A stretch of DNA of 64,000 bases. Source: Austropuccinia psidii. Its lineage: Eukaryota > Basidiomycota > Pucciniomycetes > Pucciniales > Sphaerophragmiaceae. The position numbers and the translations under genes were made by a program. The stretch lies in contig JALGQZ010000013.1 in NCBI GenBank assembly GCA_023105745.1, positions 7,800,105 to 7,864,104 on the forward strand, in the 5' to 3' direction. A model generated the notes under the pieces. That model saw only the letters and a program-made list of their open reading frames with translations, ran no database searches and was not told the origin of the DNA. Below are positions 1 through 10,245 of the stretch, piece by piece; the stretch's first letter is position 1; every line of letters starts with the position of its first letter.

Positions 1-76
1 CTAACCCTGTATATTGCAATTTATATCACCAGTCAACAGCCAATAATCATGTATCATGCGCAAAGATAAAACTCAC

Positions 77-1300
77 CTGCCATCTTAAGATCCTCCAGCC
101 AAGCCAACATTTTAAGCTCTTGGTTACTGATCACCTTAATACCAAGGGGCAGGAATGTATGAGCATCCTTTGTTGGTAAATTGTCCCATTGATTTTTTTA
201 AATACTATTAATATTATCAAGCCCCCTTTTCCATGATTGCTGAGTAATATTGGAATGATAATTCAAAATTCCTGCAAACTCTTCCATGTGGGATAAAAAT
301 ATTCCTTGAAAATTAGCAGACAATGAAACTTTGGGCTCAGGGTCAGGAATTATATCAGTCATATCTCGTCCCATTGTATCATGTTTAATTGTCTCCCTTT
401 CTTGAAAGGCATGAATATTCCAAGGAGAGGCAGGAGGGGTTTCATCATGGATTGTTTCATTGGGTATTGGGGGGCTTTCAGTATGTGGAGCTTCATCATG
501 GATTGTTTCATTGAGTATGGGGGGGTTCAGTATGTGGAGGTTCATTATCAATATGGTCCCCTTCAACATTGATTATTTCATCACCTTGATCCCAAGAATC
601 CTTTGCAGCTTCAAATGTACAGTGTTTTTTGTTTGTTTTTTTGGTTGCATGTATATTTGGTCTTTTTCCTAATCCTTTGCCTGGAAATCCAATTACGACT
701 TGAGATCCTTCAGGTAGAGATTCTCCCACCTCCACACCTGCCCATATATTGTAAGCAGCCATTTTTATCAATTTTGTTTTGAATTAGTAATGAACTTACA
801 GTTCAAATCCATTTTGAGAAGGCTCATGGATTCAGCAATCTTTTGACGCACATAATCAGGAATTTTACTATCATTTTGAATTTTTTCAAGCCTTGGGATT
901 GTTTCAGAAATGTTGGAGACAAATTGTTCCTTGGATATAATTTCCATCTCCACACTGAAAATTACATCATCTTGCCCATCATCTTCTGTCGGTGCACAAG
1001 GTTCAACAGTGTTTTCCTTCTCATAACTTTTAAAATTCGGTTTCTGAGAGCTTGGAGGCTGACCTGAAATAAAGGCTATGACACAATATCAGGTTTTGAG
1101 AGATTTGAAATATACAAGATGGATGCATACTCACATACTGGAAGAACTGGTGGATCTTGATTATCTTCATGTGACTGGCTCTCTACTTCAATGCCTAATT
1201 CACGACTACTGGCCATATCTGAGATTTCACTTCCACTCTCTGGGGCTGGAGTTGGTCGTTCATTGAATTCAGTTGAATTTCGCAGGGTTTGGGCAATAGC
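77..1300 (-). pseudogene. Broken multi-exon gene of unknown function, possibly transposon-associated
   Basis: Function not recognised. Going down the minus strand, an open exon (about 1300 to 1135) ends at a GTGAGT donor. A 71-nt intron (1134-1064) ends in TTTCAG. The second exon (1063-800) reads through a charged segment with IPDYVRQKIAE and ends at a GTAAGT donor (799). A third block, acceptor probably near 736-740, carries GSQVVIGFPGKG and EAAKDSWDQGDE. It shifts frame at a seven-G tract (519-525, plus strand), continues with two NETIHDE motifs 17 residues apart, meets a stop at 198-200, then stays open as a coding-like stretch (DNLPTKDAHTFLPLGIKVI) to another GTGAGT donor at 71-76. The remaining exons lie off the left edge. 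The shift plus the stop make it a pseudogene, unless the homopolymer is a sequencing error. The protein would be acidic and rich in Pro/Ser. That it belongs to a transposon is inference from memory of similar predicted rust proteins. Confidence 0.55.
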
Positions 1301-2005
1301 AGAGGTAGTTTATTAAGCAAATAGATGGTGACAAGCTGATTGATAACTTGTTTGAAAATTTTTAAATAAAAAGATCCAAATTGAAGAAAAAAGGTGGAAA
1401 TAAAATAAGTTCAAAATAATTGATTCTTTTTGAGGTAATGTTGGAGAATTTTGGCGAGTTTGAAAGAAGTTAAATATCAATTAAAAGAAGATTGAGAGTT
1501 ATTGAATATTCTAGAAAGAATAAATTTTAGAGCCACAAGGTGTCCAAAAGAAACCTGTGCATCAACAGACTTGGAACCTTCTATTGAAATTTATTGCATT
1601 TGCAAAATATAATCTGTCGGGAAATTGAAGGAGGCAATGTGTTGCAAATTATTTCATCTCATTCAAATGAAATCACTTTCCTGTGAGACATTGAATAAAG
1701 CTGACTGGTGAGAAACCTACTAAAGTCAACTTTTGAACTATTCAACGCTCATGAGGTAAGGACTAAGCAAAGTGTTCCATTTGAATGATATGAAATAAAA
1801 TGCTTTTGTCAGGGAAAAAGGAGACACAATTCTTGTCTTACATAGTCCACTTATTAGGTTTTAATTTGTGATTCTCATGATTTAAACCCTAACCACAACA
1901 TTGTGAATATACTGACCAATTTCCCCTTAGGTCCTGTTGGCAGAGAAGGCCACTCAGCATATTTTGGCGATTGCGTTCATTGTGTACGCCAACAAGCCAC
2001 CATAC
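1301..2005. other. AT-rich spacer without a recognisable gene
   Basis: No reading frame of convincing length or composition on either strand. I see no tRNA, LTR or tandem structure. It separates the broken minus-strand gene from the minisatellite. Confidence 0.5.
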
Positions 2006-2019
2006 ACTTTGGATGTAAT

Positions 2020-2930
2020 ATGGAAGCGTAAGGATGGGCAGCAGTGTCGGGAGCATGTTGGGAGGGCACTACACAAGCGTAAGGATAAGTGATGTTGGGA
2101 GCACGTCAGGAGTACGCTCCGGGAGCATAAGGATGGTAAGCAGTGTTGGGAGCATGTCAGGAGTTCACTCCGCAAGCGTAAGGATGGTAAGCAGTGTCAG
2201 AAGCATGTTGGGAGTGCACTCCGCGAGCGTGAGGATGGTAAGCAGTGTCGGGAGCATGTTGGGAGTGCATTCTGCAAGCGTAAGGATGGTAAACAGTGTC
2301 GGGGGCATGTTGGGAGTGCACTCCACAAGCGTAAGGATGGTAAGCAGTGTTGGGAGCATGTCAGGAGTGCACTCCGCGAGCGTAGGGATGGTAAGCAGTG
2401 TCGGGAGCATGTCGGAAGTGCACTCTGCGAGCGTAAGGATGGTAAGCAGTGTCAGGAGCATATTGGGAGGGCACTACACAAGCGTAAGGATGGTAAGCAG
2501 TGTCAGGAGCATGTTGGGAGGGCACTCCAAGCGTAAGGATCATAAGTTGTGTCGGGAGGGCACTCCGCGAGCGTAAGGATCAGTGGTGTTGGGAGCATGT
2601 CGGGAGGGCACTCCATGAGCGCAAGGGTGGGCAGAAGTGTTGGGAGCATGTTGGGAGGGCACTACACAAGCGTAAGGATAAGTGGTGTTGGGAGCATGTC
2701 TGGTGGGCACTCGGCAAGTGTAAGGATGGTGGGCAGTGTAGGGAGCATGTCTGGAGGGCACTACACAAGCGTAAGGATGGCTAGTGGTGTCGGAGGCATG
2801 TTGGGAGGGCACAATGTGAGCATAAAGATGGTAAGGGCGGGGGTGTGAAAGCGTAACGAGTGGTGAGGACGGAGATGGGGGGCAGTGTTGGAGTCTCATC
2901 TGGAGGGCGGTGCGGGCGCATAAGCATGCG
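2020..2930. repeat. 51-bp minisatellite, about 17 diverged units
   Basis: Successive units share the core AGCGTAAGGATGGTAAGCAG followed by a GGGAGCATGT.GGGAG.GCACT segment. They repeat every 51 bp through about 2580, with slightly shortened or altered units to about 2830 and a decaying tail to about 2930. Because 51 is a multiple of three, several frames stay open on both strands. That produces long pseudo-proteins with a 17-residue period (for example VGSMLGVHSASVRMVSS on the plus strand). No start, splice or flanking domain supports a real gene. Unit-to-unit differences are scattered substitutions, mostly G/A and C/T, with no single homogenised consensus, so this is not a very recent expansion. 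I recall similar 17-residue repeat proteins predicted in rust genomes, which would fit a dispersed minisatellite family. Confidence 0.85.
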
Positions 2931-3046
2931 AAGCGCCGGGGCATATTAGGTGGGGATGCGGAAGCCAATGAGGTGAAATTACCCGAACGTTGTGAATAGT
3001 GTTTAAATGGGTTTGGGCTTCAAGTGACACTCTCATGTGAAACATG

Positions 3047-3085
3047 TGACGATTGACGTTGTCTTGACGCTGACGTGACGTGACG
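3047..3085. promoter_or_regulatory. Cluster of six TGACG words (CRE/ATF-like half sites)
   Basis: TGACG starts at 3047, 3054, 3065, 3071, 3076 and 3081, all on the plus strand, and three continue as TGACGT. TGACGT is the core recognised by CREB/ATF-type bZIP proteins. That it is bound here is inference: no gene start lies close by, and the cluster could be residual simple repeat at the edge of the minisatellite domain. Confidence 0.3.
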
Positions 3086-3965
3086 CACTAAATCCAGTGA
3101 CTATAAAGTGACACTAATGCGACTGAAGCATGATCTTATACTGACCGCAGTGCAACGTGAAGTCAATCGCCAATGATTGACACAATATTTGGACTGGTGA
3201 TATACTTAGAGCAATATCATAAATAATGAAATACAGACTCTAACTTCAGTATTATGCTTATCAGGTAATTCTATTAATTTATTAGTTGCTTAGCTTATCA
3301 TTCCAATACTTTATTTGTTTCACCTTTTTTTTTTTAAAAAAAAAAAATAAAATTAAATTAATAATAAATAATAACACACAAGTGATTATTTGTCTTATGA
3401 AATTAACTCTAGATAAATTTTGTTATTTTTTTATTTCTTATTTTATTTTTCATAAGCTACAGTATTTCCTGATACAGCTTACCCAACAGCTTTCTTGGGC
3501 CTCTATACGCTGATTACTCAGAGCTCATAGAAAAGAGAACAATCTTTTATATATATATATATATATATCTTCTATCTTATATAACTAATTCAATTTACCA
3601 GCTTATCTTCCTAATTATAAGCTCAGTGTTGGAACTTACCTTTGAAAAATTTAAAATTTCTTTTCGCTCGCTTATAAGTTCCTTTGGAACTCATTTTAAT
3701 GCTCTGTTTCTTTTACTTTTATTTTCAGCGCACATTACATAAATTGTGGAATAATAGCAGTAAGCTGGTCCTGGCTGAAGTCCAGCACATCAAATAACAA
3801 TGGACAAGAGTTACATCTTGTTAAAAAAAAATTAATATAGAAATAAGGAAATCAAAGTATCAAAAATAAAAGATAAAATATATATATATAAAACATATAT
3901 AAGGCAAATCATGCCTGTGTATTAGTAATTCTCACATCAAGATAGAATAAGGATAAAAGGCAAAG
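3086..3965. other. AT-rich spacer with a TA microsatellite
   Basis: Contains a T/A homopolymer pair near 3325-3350, a (TA)n run near 3548-3568, and nothing that reads as a gene. It separates the minisatellite region from the coding-like block on the minus strand. Confidence 0.5.
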
Positions 3966-3969
3966 GATT

Positions 3970-6480
3970 AACTAACCTAGAATAATTGACGAGACGTAAT
4001 GGCACGGCCGGTGGAGTCGCAAGGTTGAAGAAAATAATATTTTTTTTTTTGGTAAACAGGACTGGTCTTCATGGACTTAACAGAAGATGAGGCGCAAGTC
4101 TCATTGCCTTAGAAGTAATCGAGTGGATCCGGAACAAAAAGTCATGGATTGTAACTCCCTTTGATAAAAGTGTAAAAAGCCATGGCTGCTTTGGGAACAC
4201 CTTCAGAGGAGGGTGATGGAGATGATGACCTGGAAAGGGTTTCCAGGGCAGGAGGTGAGGGAGGATCTCTTGTGGAGGCCAAAGCCCAAACCAACAAGGA
4301 GGCGTTAAGGGAAGGAGGAGATGGGTCACCAAAAATCATCCACTCCACTTCCTCAGAAGGGAAAGCATTTATGAAGTCCTTAAAGCAAGACACATAGCAA
4401 TTATAACCAGAGCTCATCCATGGATTCAAGGCTTAGGACAACTACAAAACATATTGCAAATCAGCAAATTGTTATATAAATGCTAATAACAGTGGAAACT
4501 AACAATACCAGATGAATAATATTAAGTTATCCAAAGTGTTGGCTTGAGCAAGTGAGGGGGGATTCGGCTGCAAGGTAGCTGCTATTTATATCAGTTGGCT
4601 ATTACCACTAGAAGATGGAGCCCCCACCAACCTCTGGCAATCAATAGTCTTGGGCATCTTCAATTATGGAGGAAAACAGCTCCAAGGATGCAAGAGGTTT
4701 CAATGGATTGGTTTGGTGTTGGACTGGTATAATTAAATTCAAGAAAGATGTGACAAGGTTTATTTATATATCTTGATGATAACAAGCACTTCCTCACAGA
4801 AGAAAAGGAAGCATTAGATTGGTCAGATAAATTAGACCCTAAGAGCTAAATGAACTGGGAATAAATTGTGAAGATAAGTTGGACCCGGAGTCTCCTCCTA
4901 GCCTAACTTATTGGGTAGCTCTTATGCTACCAAGAACAAAAAGTCTTTTGAATTTGGTTGATGAAAGCAAAAATTACAAAACAATTAACCAACCGCCATC
5001 TGCAAGTCCTAAGAAATCAGTAGCATACCTTACTTGAGATCACAGCAAGATTTCGGAAGCATCATCTAAGCCAGGAAAAGTAGTGGAAATTTTGGCAAGG
5101 ACATTACAATTTCAGTAGCCTACTAAGCAAAATGGTGTTCTTTACTGTGTATAGCTGCTGCAGTGGCTTTCTTTGAAAACCTGCAGGGAGTAGAGTAAGC
5201 ACTTGTTAAGAAAAGATAAATATGTAAGATCAATATAAAAAGACAGATAGACTTAGTATGACAGCTGCATATTGTGCTCAATACAAAATCACTCACTAAC
5301 TCCCTCAAAGCGACAAGCAAGGTAGCTAGTGGGTTTAGTCCGGGAATGGATCCTACAAGCCACTACTATCTGCTCACCCATTTAGGAGCACATTGGAGCC
5401 TGTGGAATGCTTGTAAGGTGACAGAAATATCACCTAAAGTATCTAACCCATCTGAATCACAACCTTAAGGTATCAAAATAAGCAAAACAACCAAAAAAAA
5501 ATAAAAGATAAAAAAAATGGCGTAGGAAATAAATTGTTGTGGAATCACCAGTTTACTTTAGGTCGCAGTTCCAGTAATTGGTCATACATCTTCCAATTGC
5601 AAGCAAGATCCTTTCCCTTAGAATGATGGCTTCTTGATATTTAAAGACTTCCTAGGTCAATCCAACGCCTGATGTGTTGTAGCTCCAATGAACTGTTGAG
5701 ATGGCTTCTTGATCACTCCCATCTATTGAAACACAGTTAATCCATATGAGTTGCAGTTCAGTTTACAAACATCTTGGAGCTGAAACTGTTGACCCACCAC
5801 CATCGCCAGACGCCAAAGAAATCTATTGCTCCCCCAGCCAAACAATGGGCTGACCGGTTCATGAGCTAACAATGAGATGAGAATGCTAGCTGATTGTTTT
5901 TTTGTGGAAAAGTGGAATGTCCGTCAGGAAAACGTTAGCCCAAACAGCGCAAGTGACTTGTCTTAGCCATGTATTCATGAATAAGGGCTAGGAGCAAATG
6001 GGCGCAATGAGCCTAAAGCAAAAAAAAGTAAGGGTTCAAGATAGAATGGAGTGAGTTATCAAGAACAATTTATATTTGAGGGATCATCAGTAAATGAATA
6101 GATTGGCATAAGAGAGTAGTTTGAAGTCACTGTTAGTATTCAACAATAATCAACACTTACTACCTCTAGCTATTGGAGAAGTGTAAAAACACTATTCAAC
6201 CACAACCAAAGCACTGCTTGATAGTTATTCAGGTATAAGAACACTGAGTATGCCCAGAATAGCTCACTCAACAAGGCTATGAAGCCTGTAGTGGTCCACA
6301 ACGAGTTCTGAGACAGAGATGGGTAGGGTAGAAAGTTGCACCAAAAACTGTGTTGAGAATAAGGAAGGGCCTATTGAGCCCATTACTGCACGAAACACCC
6401 CACCCGAAGCCCCTGAAGGGTTGTAACAGCTTTTAAAGGAGCCTGTCAAGCTGACCGCCTTACCTTCTAATAATAGCAGG
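3970..6480 (-). pseudogene. Unrecognised interrupted coding-like region
   Basis: This stretch is less AT-rich than its surroundings, and its minus strand has several separated open blocks with protein-like composition. They are 6449-6264 (containing SGASGGVFRAVMGSIG), about 5880-5740 (LFGWGSNRFLWRLAMVVGQQ), about 5640-5540 (KDLACNWKMYDQLLELRP), about 5460-5270 (DTLGDISVTLQAFHRLQC, then two adjacent TAG codons) and 4429-4142 (VSCFKDFINAFPSEEVEW, then a Ser/Pro-rich tail). GTGAGC-like donors follow some blocks, so part of the discontinuity may be introns. The paired TAG codons suggest decay. I do not recognise the family. It may be a host gene remnant or a DNA-transposon gene. Confidence 0.35.
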
Positions 6481-6640
6481 AACTATAATAATAATAATAA
6501 GTATAGAATAGTGAAAGTATAAATATTAGTTTATCTTTTATTTAATATTTTGTGTAAACTTACTGTTGATTTCTTTTTTTTAATGATAAAAATAAAAAAA
6601 TGAAAATAAAAAATAAAATAAAATGAATAAATAAATAAAA

Positions 6641-6895
6641 AGAGTTCTTAAAAAGACTTTAAACTGTTGAATTTATTTTCCTTTTTTGTGTTAATGTTAT
6701 TTCTTATTCATTATTCTTTATATATATAAAACAAAATGATGATAATGATTACAATATATATATATATATAATATAAGAATATAAATAACATGCTTATTTA
6801 TTTTTTTATTTAAATTTACTGATGATTTTTTTTACAAAGGCCTTAAAAAGAATAAAAAAAAACAAAAATGTCCTCAGCAAGACATTAAACTTCTG
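6641..6895 (+). ncRNA. Pseudoknot motif array, block I (copies PK1-PK2)
   Basis: PK1 (6641-6670): stem 1 is AGAGTT 6641-6646 with GACTTT 6655-6660 (two G-T pairs), and the 8-nt loop is 6647-6654. Loop bases TAAAA 6649-6653 can pair with TGTTG 6665-6669 after the AAAC linker, with one mismatch. PK2 (6867-6895): stem 1 is AATGTC 6867-6872 with GACATT 6881-6886, six perfect pairs. Stem 2 is CAGCA 6875-6879 with TTCTG 6891-6895, four of five. The geometry (8-nt loop, AAAC linker, 5-nt stem 2) matches the other copies. A unit-like fragment near 6953 (GCTATGGGGCTATAAATG) marks where the array is interrupted. That this is a transcribed structured RNA is inference. Confidence 0.6.
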
Positions 6896-7097
6896 GAATT
6901 TTCTTTCATTTTCTCCTTAATATTACATGAAGCTGACATACTTTATTTTGATGTGCTATGGGGCTATAAATGTAAGGTTTGACTATGAAACAATAAGTAA
7001 AAATTACTAATTTATTACTTATTGTACTCTGAATGTCCTTATGTATTGAATGAATAAGATTAAAAATATAATAATAATAAATAATTATTATTATTAT

Positions 7098-7436
7098 GGC
7101 GTAAAATAATTATATTATTTAATAAATATAATAATATAATTTATATTATGAAAATATAATATAATAAATAAATATATTAATATAAAATAATTAATATATT
7201 TAAAAAGCTCTTTATTATTGTTACCAACAAATAATAAAGGCGTAAAAAATTGTTTTTTATTAATAAAAAACAATTAATAACAATAATATTACTAATATTA
7301 AAGTTATGAATTAATATAAATACTATTTATATTAATTAAAAAATTATTAAGAGAGTAATAATAGAGAAATTATTATAATAAGAGAAAATAACCTAATTTT
7401 AACACTTAATATAATAATTTTGAAGTATTTTACGCC
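7098..7436. mobile_element. MITE-like AT-rich element with 11-bp terminal inverted repeats
   Basis: GGCGTAAAATA at 7098-7108 is exactly inverted as TATTTTACGCC at 7426-7436, bounding about 339 bp of almost pure A/T. Inside are a third copy of GGCGTAAAA (about 7239-7247), a near-perfect hairpin (about 7211-7240, CTTTATTATT inverted around ACC) and a perfect 28-bp palindrome (7248-7275). No coding capacity. Short length, inverted ends and internal foldbacks are typical of non-autonomous DNA elements. I could not define a target-site duplication with confidence. It sits inside the pseudoknot-array region and contributes to splitting it. Confidence 0.5.
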
Positions 7437-9000
7437 AAAAAATATAAATACAACTTTTTCAAATTGTATTTACAATAAAAATAAAGAAAATTACAAATTA
7501 TTCTGGATTTTTACGTGGAAATGAGTTTTTAGAGAGATTTTTAACAAAAACAATTAAATAAATGATATAATCACGTCAAAATAGATGATTATAGCAAGGT
7601 GGTCTTTGGTCTTTAATAATATAATGCTTTTATATATAGAGAATAAAGAAATTACCTTTGATTTAATTGATTTAATGTTTTTGATGTGTCTGAGGGGAAA
7701 ATAGAGTAAAAAGAGCTCTATTTATAGTAAATACCTCCCTCCTAGAGTCCAACAGGCTTCTAGTAGACGTGTACTGATCATATCCACTGGAATTGATCAA
7801 TATTTTAAGGTTTGAGGGTGATTACATCATGATCAAACCATATTACATCATTATTACACCATTATTTAGAGTTATCACTATAACTCTAAGTTTGATGACA
7901 TCAGAGGCTTGGCAGAACCCCAAATTTCATGGATTTTATTAGTTTTAATCATAAACTAATAGTATTCACCAATTTTATCACTCTTATGACTGTTAAACTT
8001 AATTTAAGGTTACAGTAGGTGATCATAACTGCTCAATTTAAGCTCAAACTTTGATCTTCAATAACGTTTAAGATTTACACGCTACAGCAATTCAGAGAGT
8101 GAATTCTGATAGCCTGGCATAACCTTATCATGCTGCCAAGAGCTTTTCATTACATCATCAAAACTCTAATTTTGATGATTTTTCTTGTAACTCATCTTTT
8201 CTGTCGAAATTCAATATTTTAAACTTCAAACCTTGATTTCAGGGGGTTATACCCTGAATTGAATAATAAAAAATATATCATTCTTCACGAATGAACTAGT
8301 AGAATCCAACTGTATACTTATTTTTAAGTTTGGACTACTTTCACAACAAAGTGGTCAACAGCTCTGTTGATTTTTATCAATATTTCATCATAGGTTTTAA
8401 CCTTGTTTATAATTTGTAAGATAAAGTTCATATCTGTGTTCTTACAGTAATTACGTGGTAACTTTATTTTTGGTTCATCTTTCTATCATGTATAGTTTAG
8501 GAGATATTAGCTATGATCCTTGAATATATGCGTTGACCAAAAAAGTGCATATATTCAGGTTAATTCCTTAAGTATTGACTTTGGAAATTAGCTTATTAAT
8601 TGTTTTATGTGTGAATTTTGTGGGTAATCCACTGGTACAATTTATTTAACATGTTGTTTCATTAGTTCCTGAGATAAATAGGGTTTTATGGTTTTTGTAA
8701 GGTATTATACCTTATAATTCATTAAATATTGACTTTACAGATATGCCATAAAAATGGTATATGTGTATTTTTCCATGAGGAATCCAATGGTATAATTTAT
8801 TTTACATGTTGATTCATTGGTTTTTAAGTTAAACCAATTTTTGTACCAATTTATGGTATTTTTTGTATATTTAAGTAATTATTTTTAATGTATAATTATT
8901 CTAAGTAATTTTAATATAATTATATTAAAGGTATAATTATTCTTATTCTTTTTTGTGACCTTATTGGGTATGTGGTCATATCTCAAAGGCTCACAATAAA
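7437..9000 (+). repeat. Inserted non-coding repeat, copy Z of a long dispersed family
   Basis: No gene. The right end (8945-8995) reads GTGACC..TTGGGTATGTG..AAGGCTCACA. The same ending occurs at about 43000-43040 and 53490-53530, closing the long repeats described there. Inside, the phrase AATCCA.TGGTA.AATTTA occurs twice about 165 bp apart (near 8625 and 8785), so the segment has internal tandem structure. A related phrase, GAGGGATCCAATGGTGAAAT, lies near 41970, with a counterpart near 53190. Copy Z ends directly against pseudoknot copy PK3. The family may be a long LTR or a non-autonomous retroelement; no protein identifies it. Confidence 0.45.
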
Positions 9001-9011
9001 TAACAATGAAT

Positions 9012-9885
9012 GCCCTCAGCATGGCTTCAAACTGCTTAGTTCTTTTATGGATTATAATTTTGCTTTTTGAATTTGCTAATTGACTTTTTATTTTGAAATT
9101 CTACAGTGCTATAAGCTAAAAAAACAAGCCCTCAGTATGGCTATAAACTGCTTATTTCTCTATTATTCTTCATGTTTACTTGATATTGGTTATTGAATTA
9201 AACTGACATATTTAATTTTTGATAAGCTACAGGGCAATAAATACCAAAAGCAGCCCTTAGCATGGCTTTAAACTGCTGGGTTGGCTTATTTTAATTAAAT
9301 TATTTTTTTATTAATTTTTTATGCTACAGGGCTACAAATAACAGAAAGGCCCTGAGCAAGGCCTTAAGCTTCTCAATCTCACTTTTATCATTTATCAAAT
9401 TTCTTATTTTTTTACTAACATATTTTTTATTTTGACAGTTTTTTTTATATATGAATCAATATATATATATATATATATATATAACAGAATGGCTTTACAA
9501 TAAAAATGAACAAATATGTCCTCAGCAAGACATTGAACTGCTGGTTTCTGCTTTCATTTTTTATCTTCTGCCTGTTTGTTTTACTTAAAATTATCTTGTA
9601 TTTTTTTACAGGGCTTTACAATAGGTTAATTAAACAAAAAAAGAGCCCTCAGCATGGCTGTAAACTGCTGGGTCTGCATATTTTAATTAAATTATTTTTT
9701 ATGAATTTTTTATGCTACAGGGCTACAAATAACAGAAAATCCCTGGGCAAGGCTTTAAGCTGCTCATGTTTTTTATTCTCATTGTTTTGTTTTTATGGAT
9801 AAATGTATTGAATTTTGTTTACAGGTTTTTTTAATTAATGAGGACTTTCAAAAGCAAGAGTCCTCAATAAGACTATAAAATGTTT
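9012..9885 (+). ncRNA. Pseudoknot motif array, block II (copies PK3-PK10)
   Basis: Eight copies. Stem 1 / stem 2 by copy. PK3 9012-9037: GCC/GGC; CAGCA/TGCTT. PK4 9127-9153: AGCC/GGCT; CAGTA/TGCTT. PK5 9252-9278: AGCC/GGCT; TAGCA/TGCTG. PK6 9346-9374: AAGGCC/GGCCTT; GAGCA/TTCTC. PK7 9516-9543: ATGTC/GACAT; CAGCA/TGCTG. PK8 9644-9670: AGCC/GGCT; CAGCA/TGCTG. PK9 9737-9765: AAATCC/GGCTTT with one mismatch; GGGCA/TGCTC. PK10 9859-9885: AGTC/GACT; CAATA/TGTTT. The stem 1 loop is 8 nt in all eight. Most copies are preceded by CTACAGGGCTACAAATAACA or a relative, after a T-rich run, so the larger unit is about 100-125 bp. PK5-PK6 and PK8-PK9 with their flanks are near-duplicates about 390 bp apart. 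Confidence 0.65.
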
Positions 9886-9968
9886 GAACTAATAATAAAG
9901 CTTGGCTTTGAAGATAAGTCACATACCATTAAACTGCAAAGGCAACAATCAGCTTCCTGGACAGAAGA

Positions 9969-10241
9969 TATGGTCCTTGGAAAGACCATAAACTTCCCCT
10001 TCAAATATCAACAATAAATCACCCAAAGTATCAACAAAAAATATAAAAAAAATAACCAATGGTCCCTGGCAAGACCATAAACTTCCCACCATTAGAATTC
10101 TCAACAAGGACTCAAAATTACAACACAATTAACCTATGGTCCTTGGCAAGACCATAAACTGCCTATTTAAAGTATTCAAAAAAAAAATTCACAAGAACTA
10201 TAAAAACAGGATAAGTCCTAGGCAAGACTATAAACTACCTA
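9969..10241 (+). ncRNA. Pseudoknot motif array, block III (copies PK11-PK14)
   Basis: Four copies spaced 74-90 bp. PK11: TATGGTC 9969-9975 pairs GACCATA 9984-9990; TGGAA 9978-9982 pairs TTCCC 9994-9998. PK12: ATGGTC 10059-10064 pairs GACCAT 10073-10078; TGGCA 10067-10071 against TTCCC has two mismatches. PK13: TATGGTC 10135-10141 pairs GACCATA 10150-10156; TGGCA 10144-10148 pairs TGCCT 10160-10164. PK14: AGTC 10214-10217 pairs GACT 10226-10229; AGGCA 10220-10224 pairs TACCT 10236-10240. Stem 2 here is GG/CC-centred where block II is AG/CT-centred, so the pairing is kept while the bases differ. The CTACAGGGCT leader of block II is absent. Confidence 0.65.
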
Positions 10242-10245
10242 AGGT

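Noticed and set aside
1078..1266. Plus-strand 62-codon frame
   Set aside because: The minus strand here reads as a coherent exon with splice sites, so the plus frame is a shadow.
2034..2968. Apparent repeat proteins on both strands of the minisatellite
   Set aside because: The 51-bp unit keeps all frames in phase; no start, intron or domain context supports any one of them.
4182..4397. Plus-strand frame rich in Glu/Gly
   Set aside because: It overlaps a minus-strand coding-like block with better context; I regard it as the opposite-strand shadow.
9012..9885. Array units considered as microexons, because T-rich runs and ACAG precede many of them
   Set aside because: No consistent GT donor follows the motif, and the frame is not kept between units.
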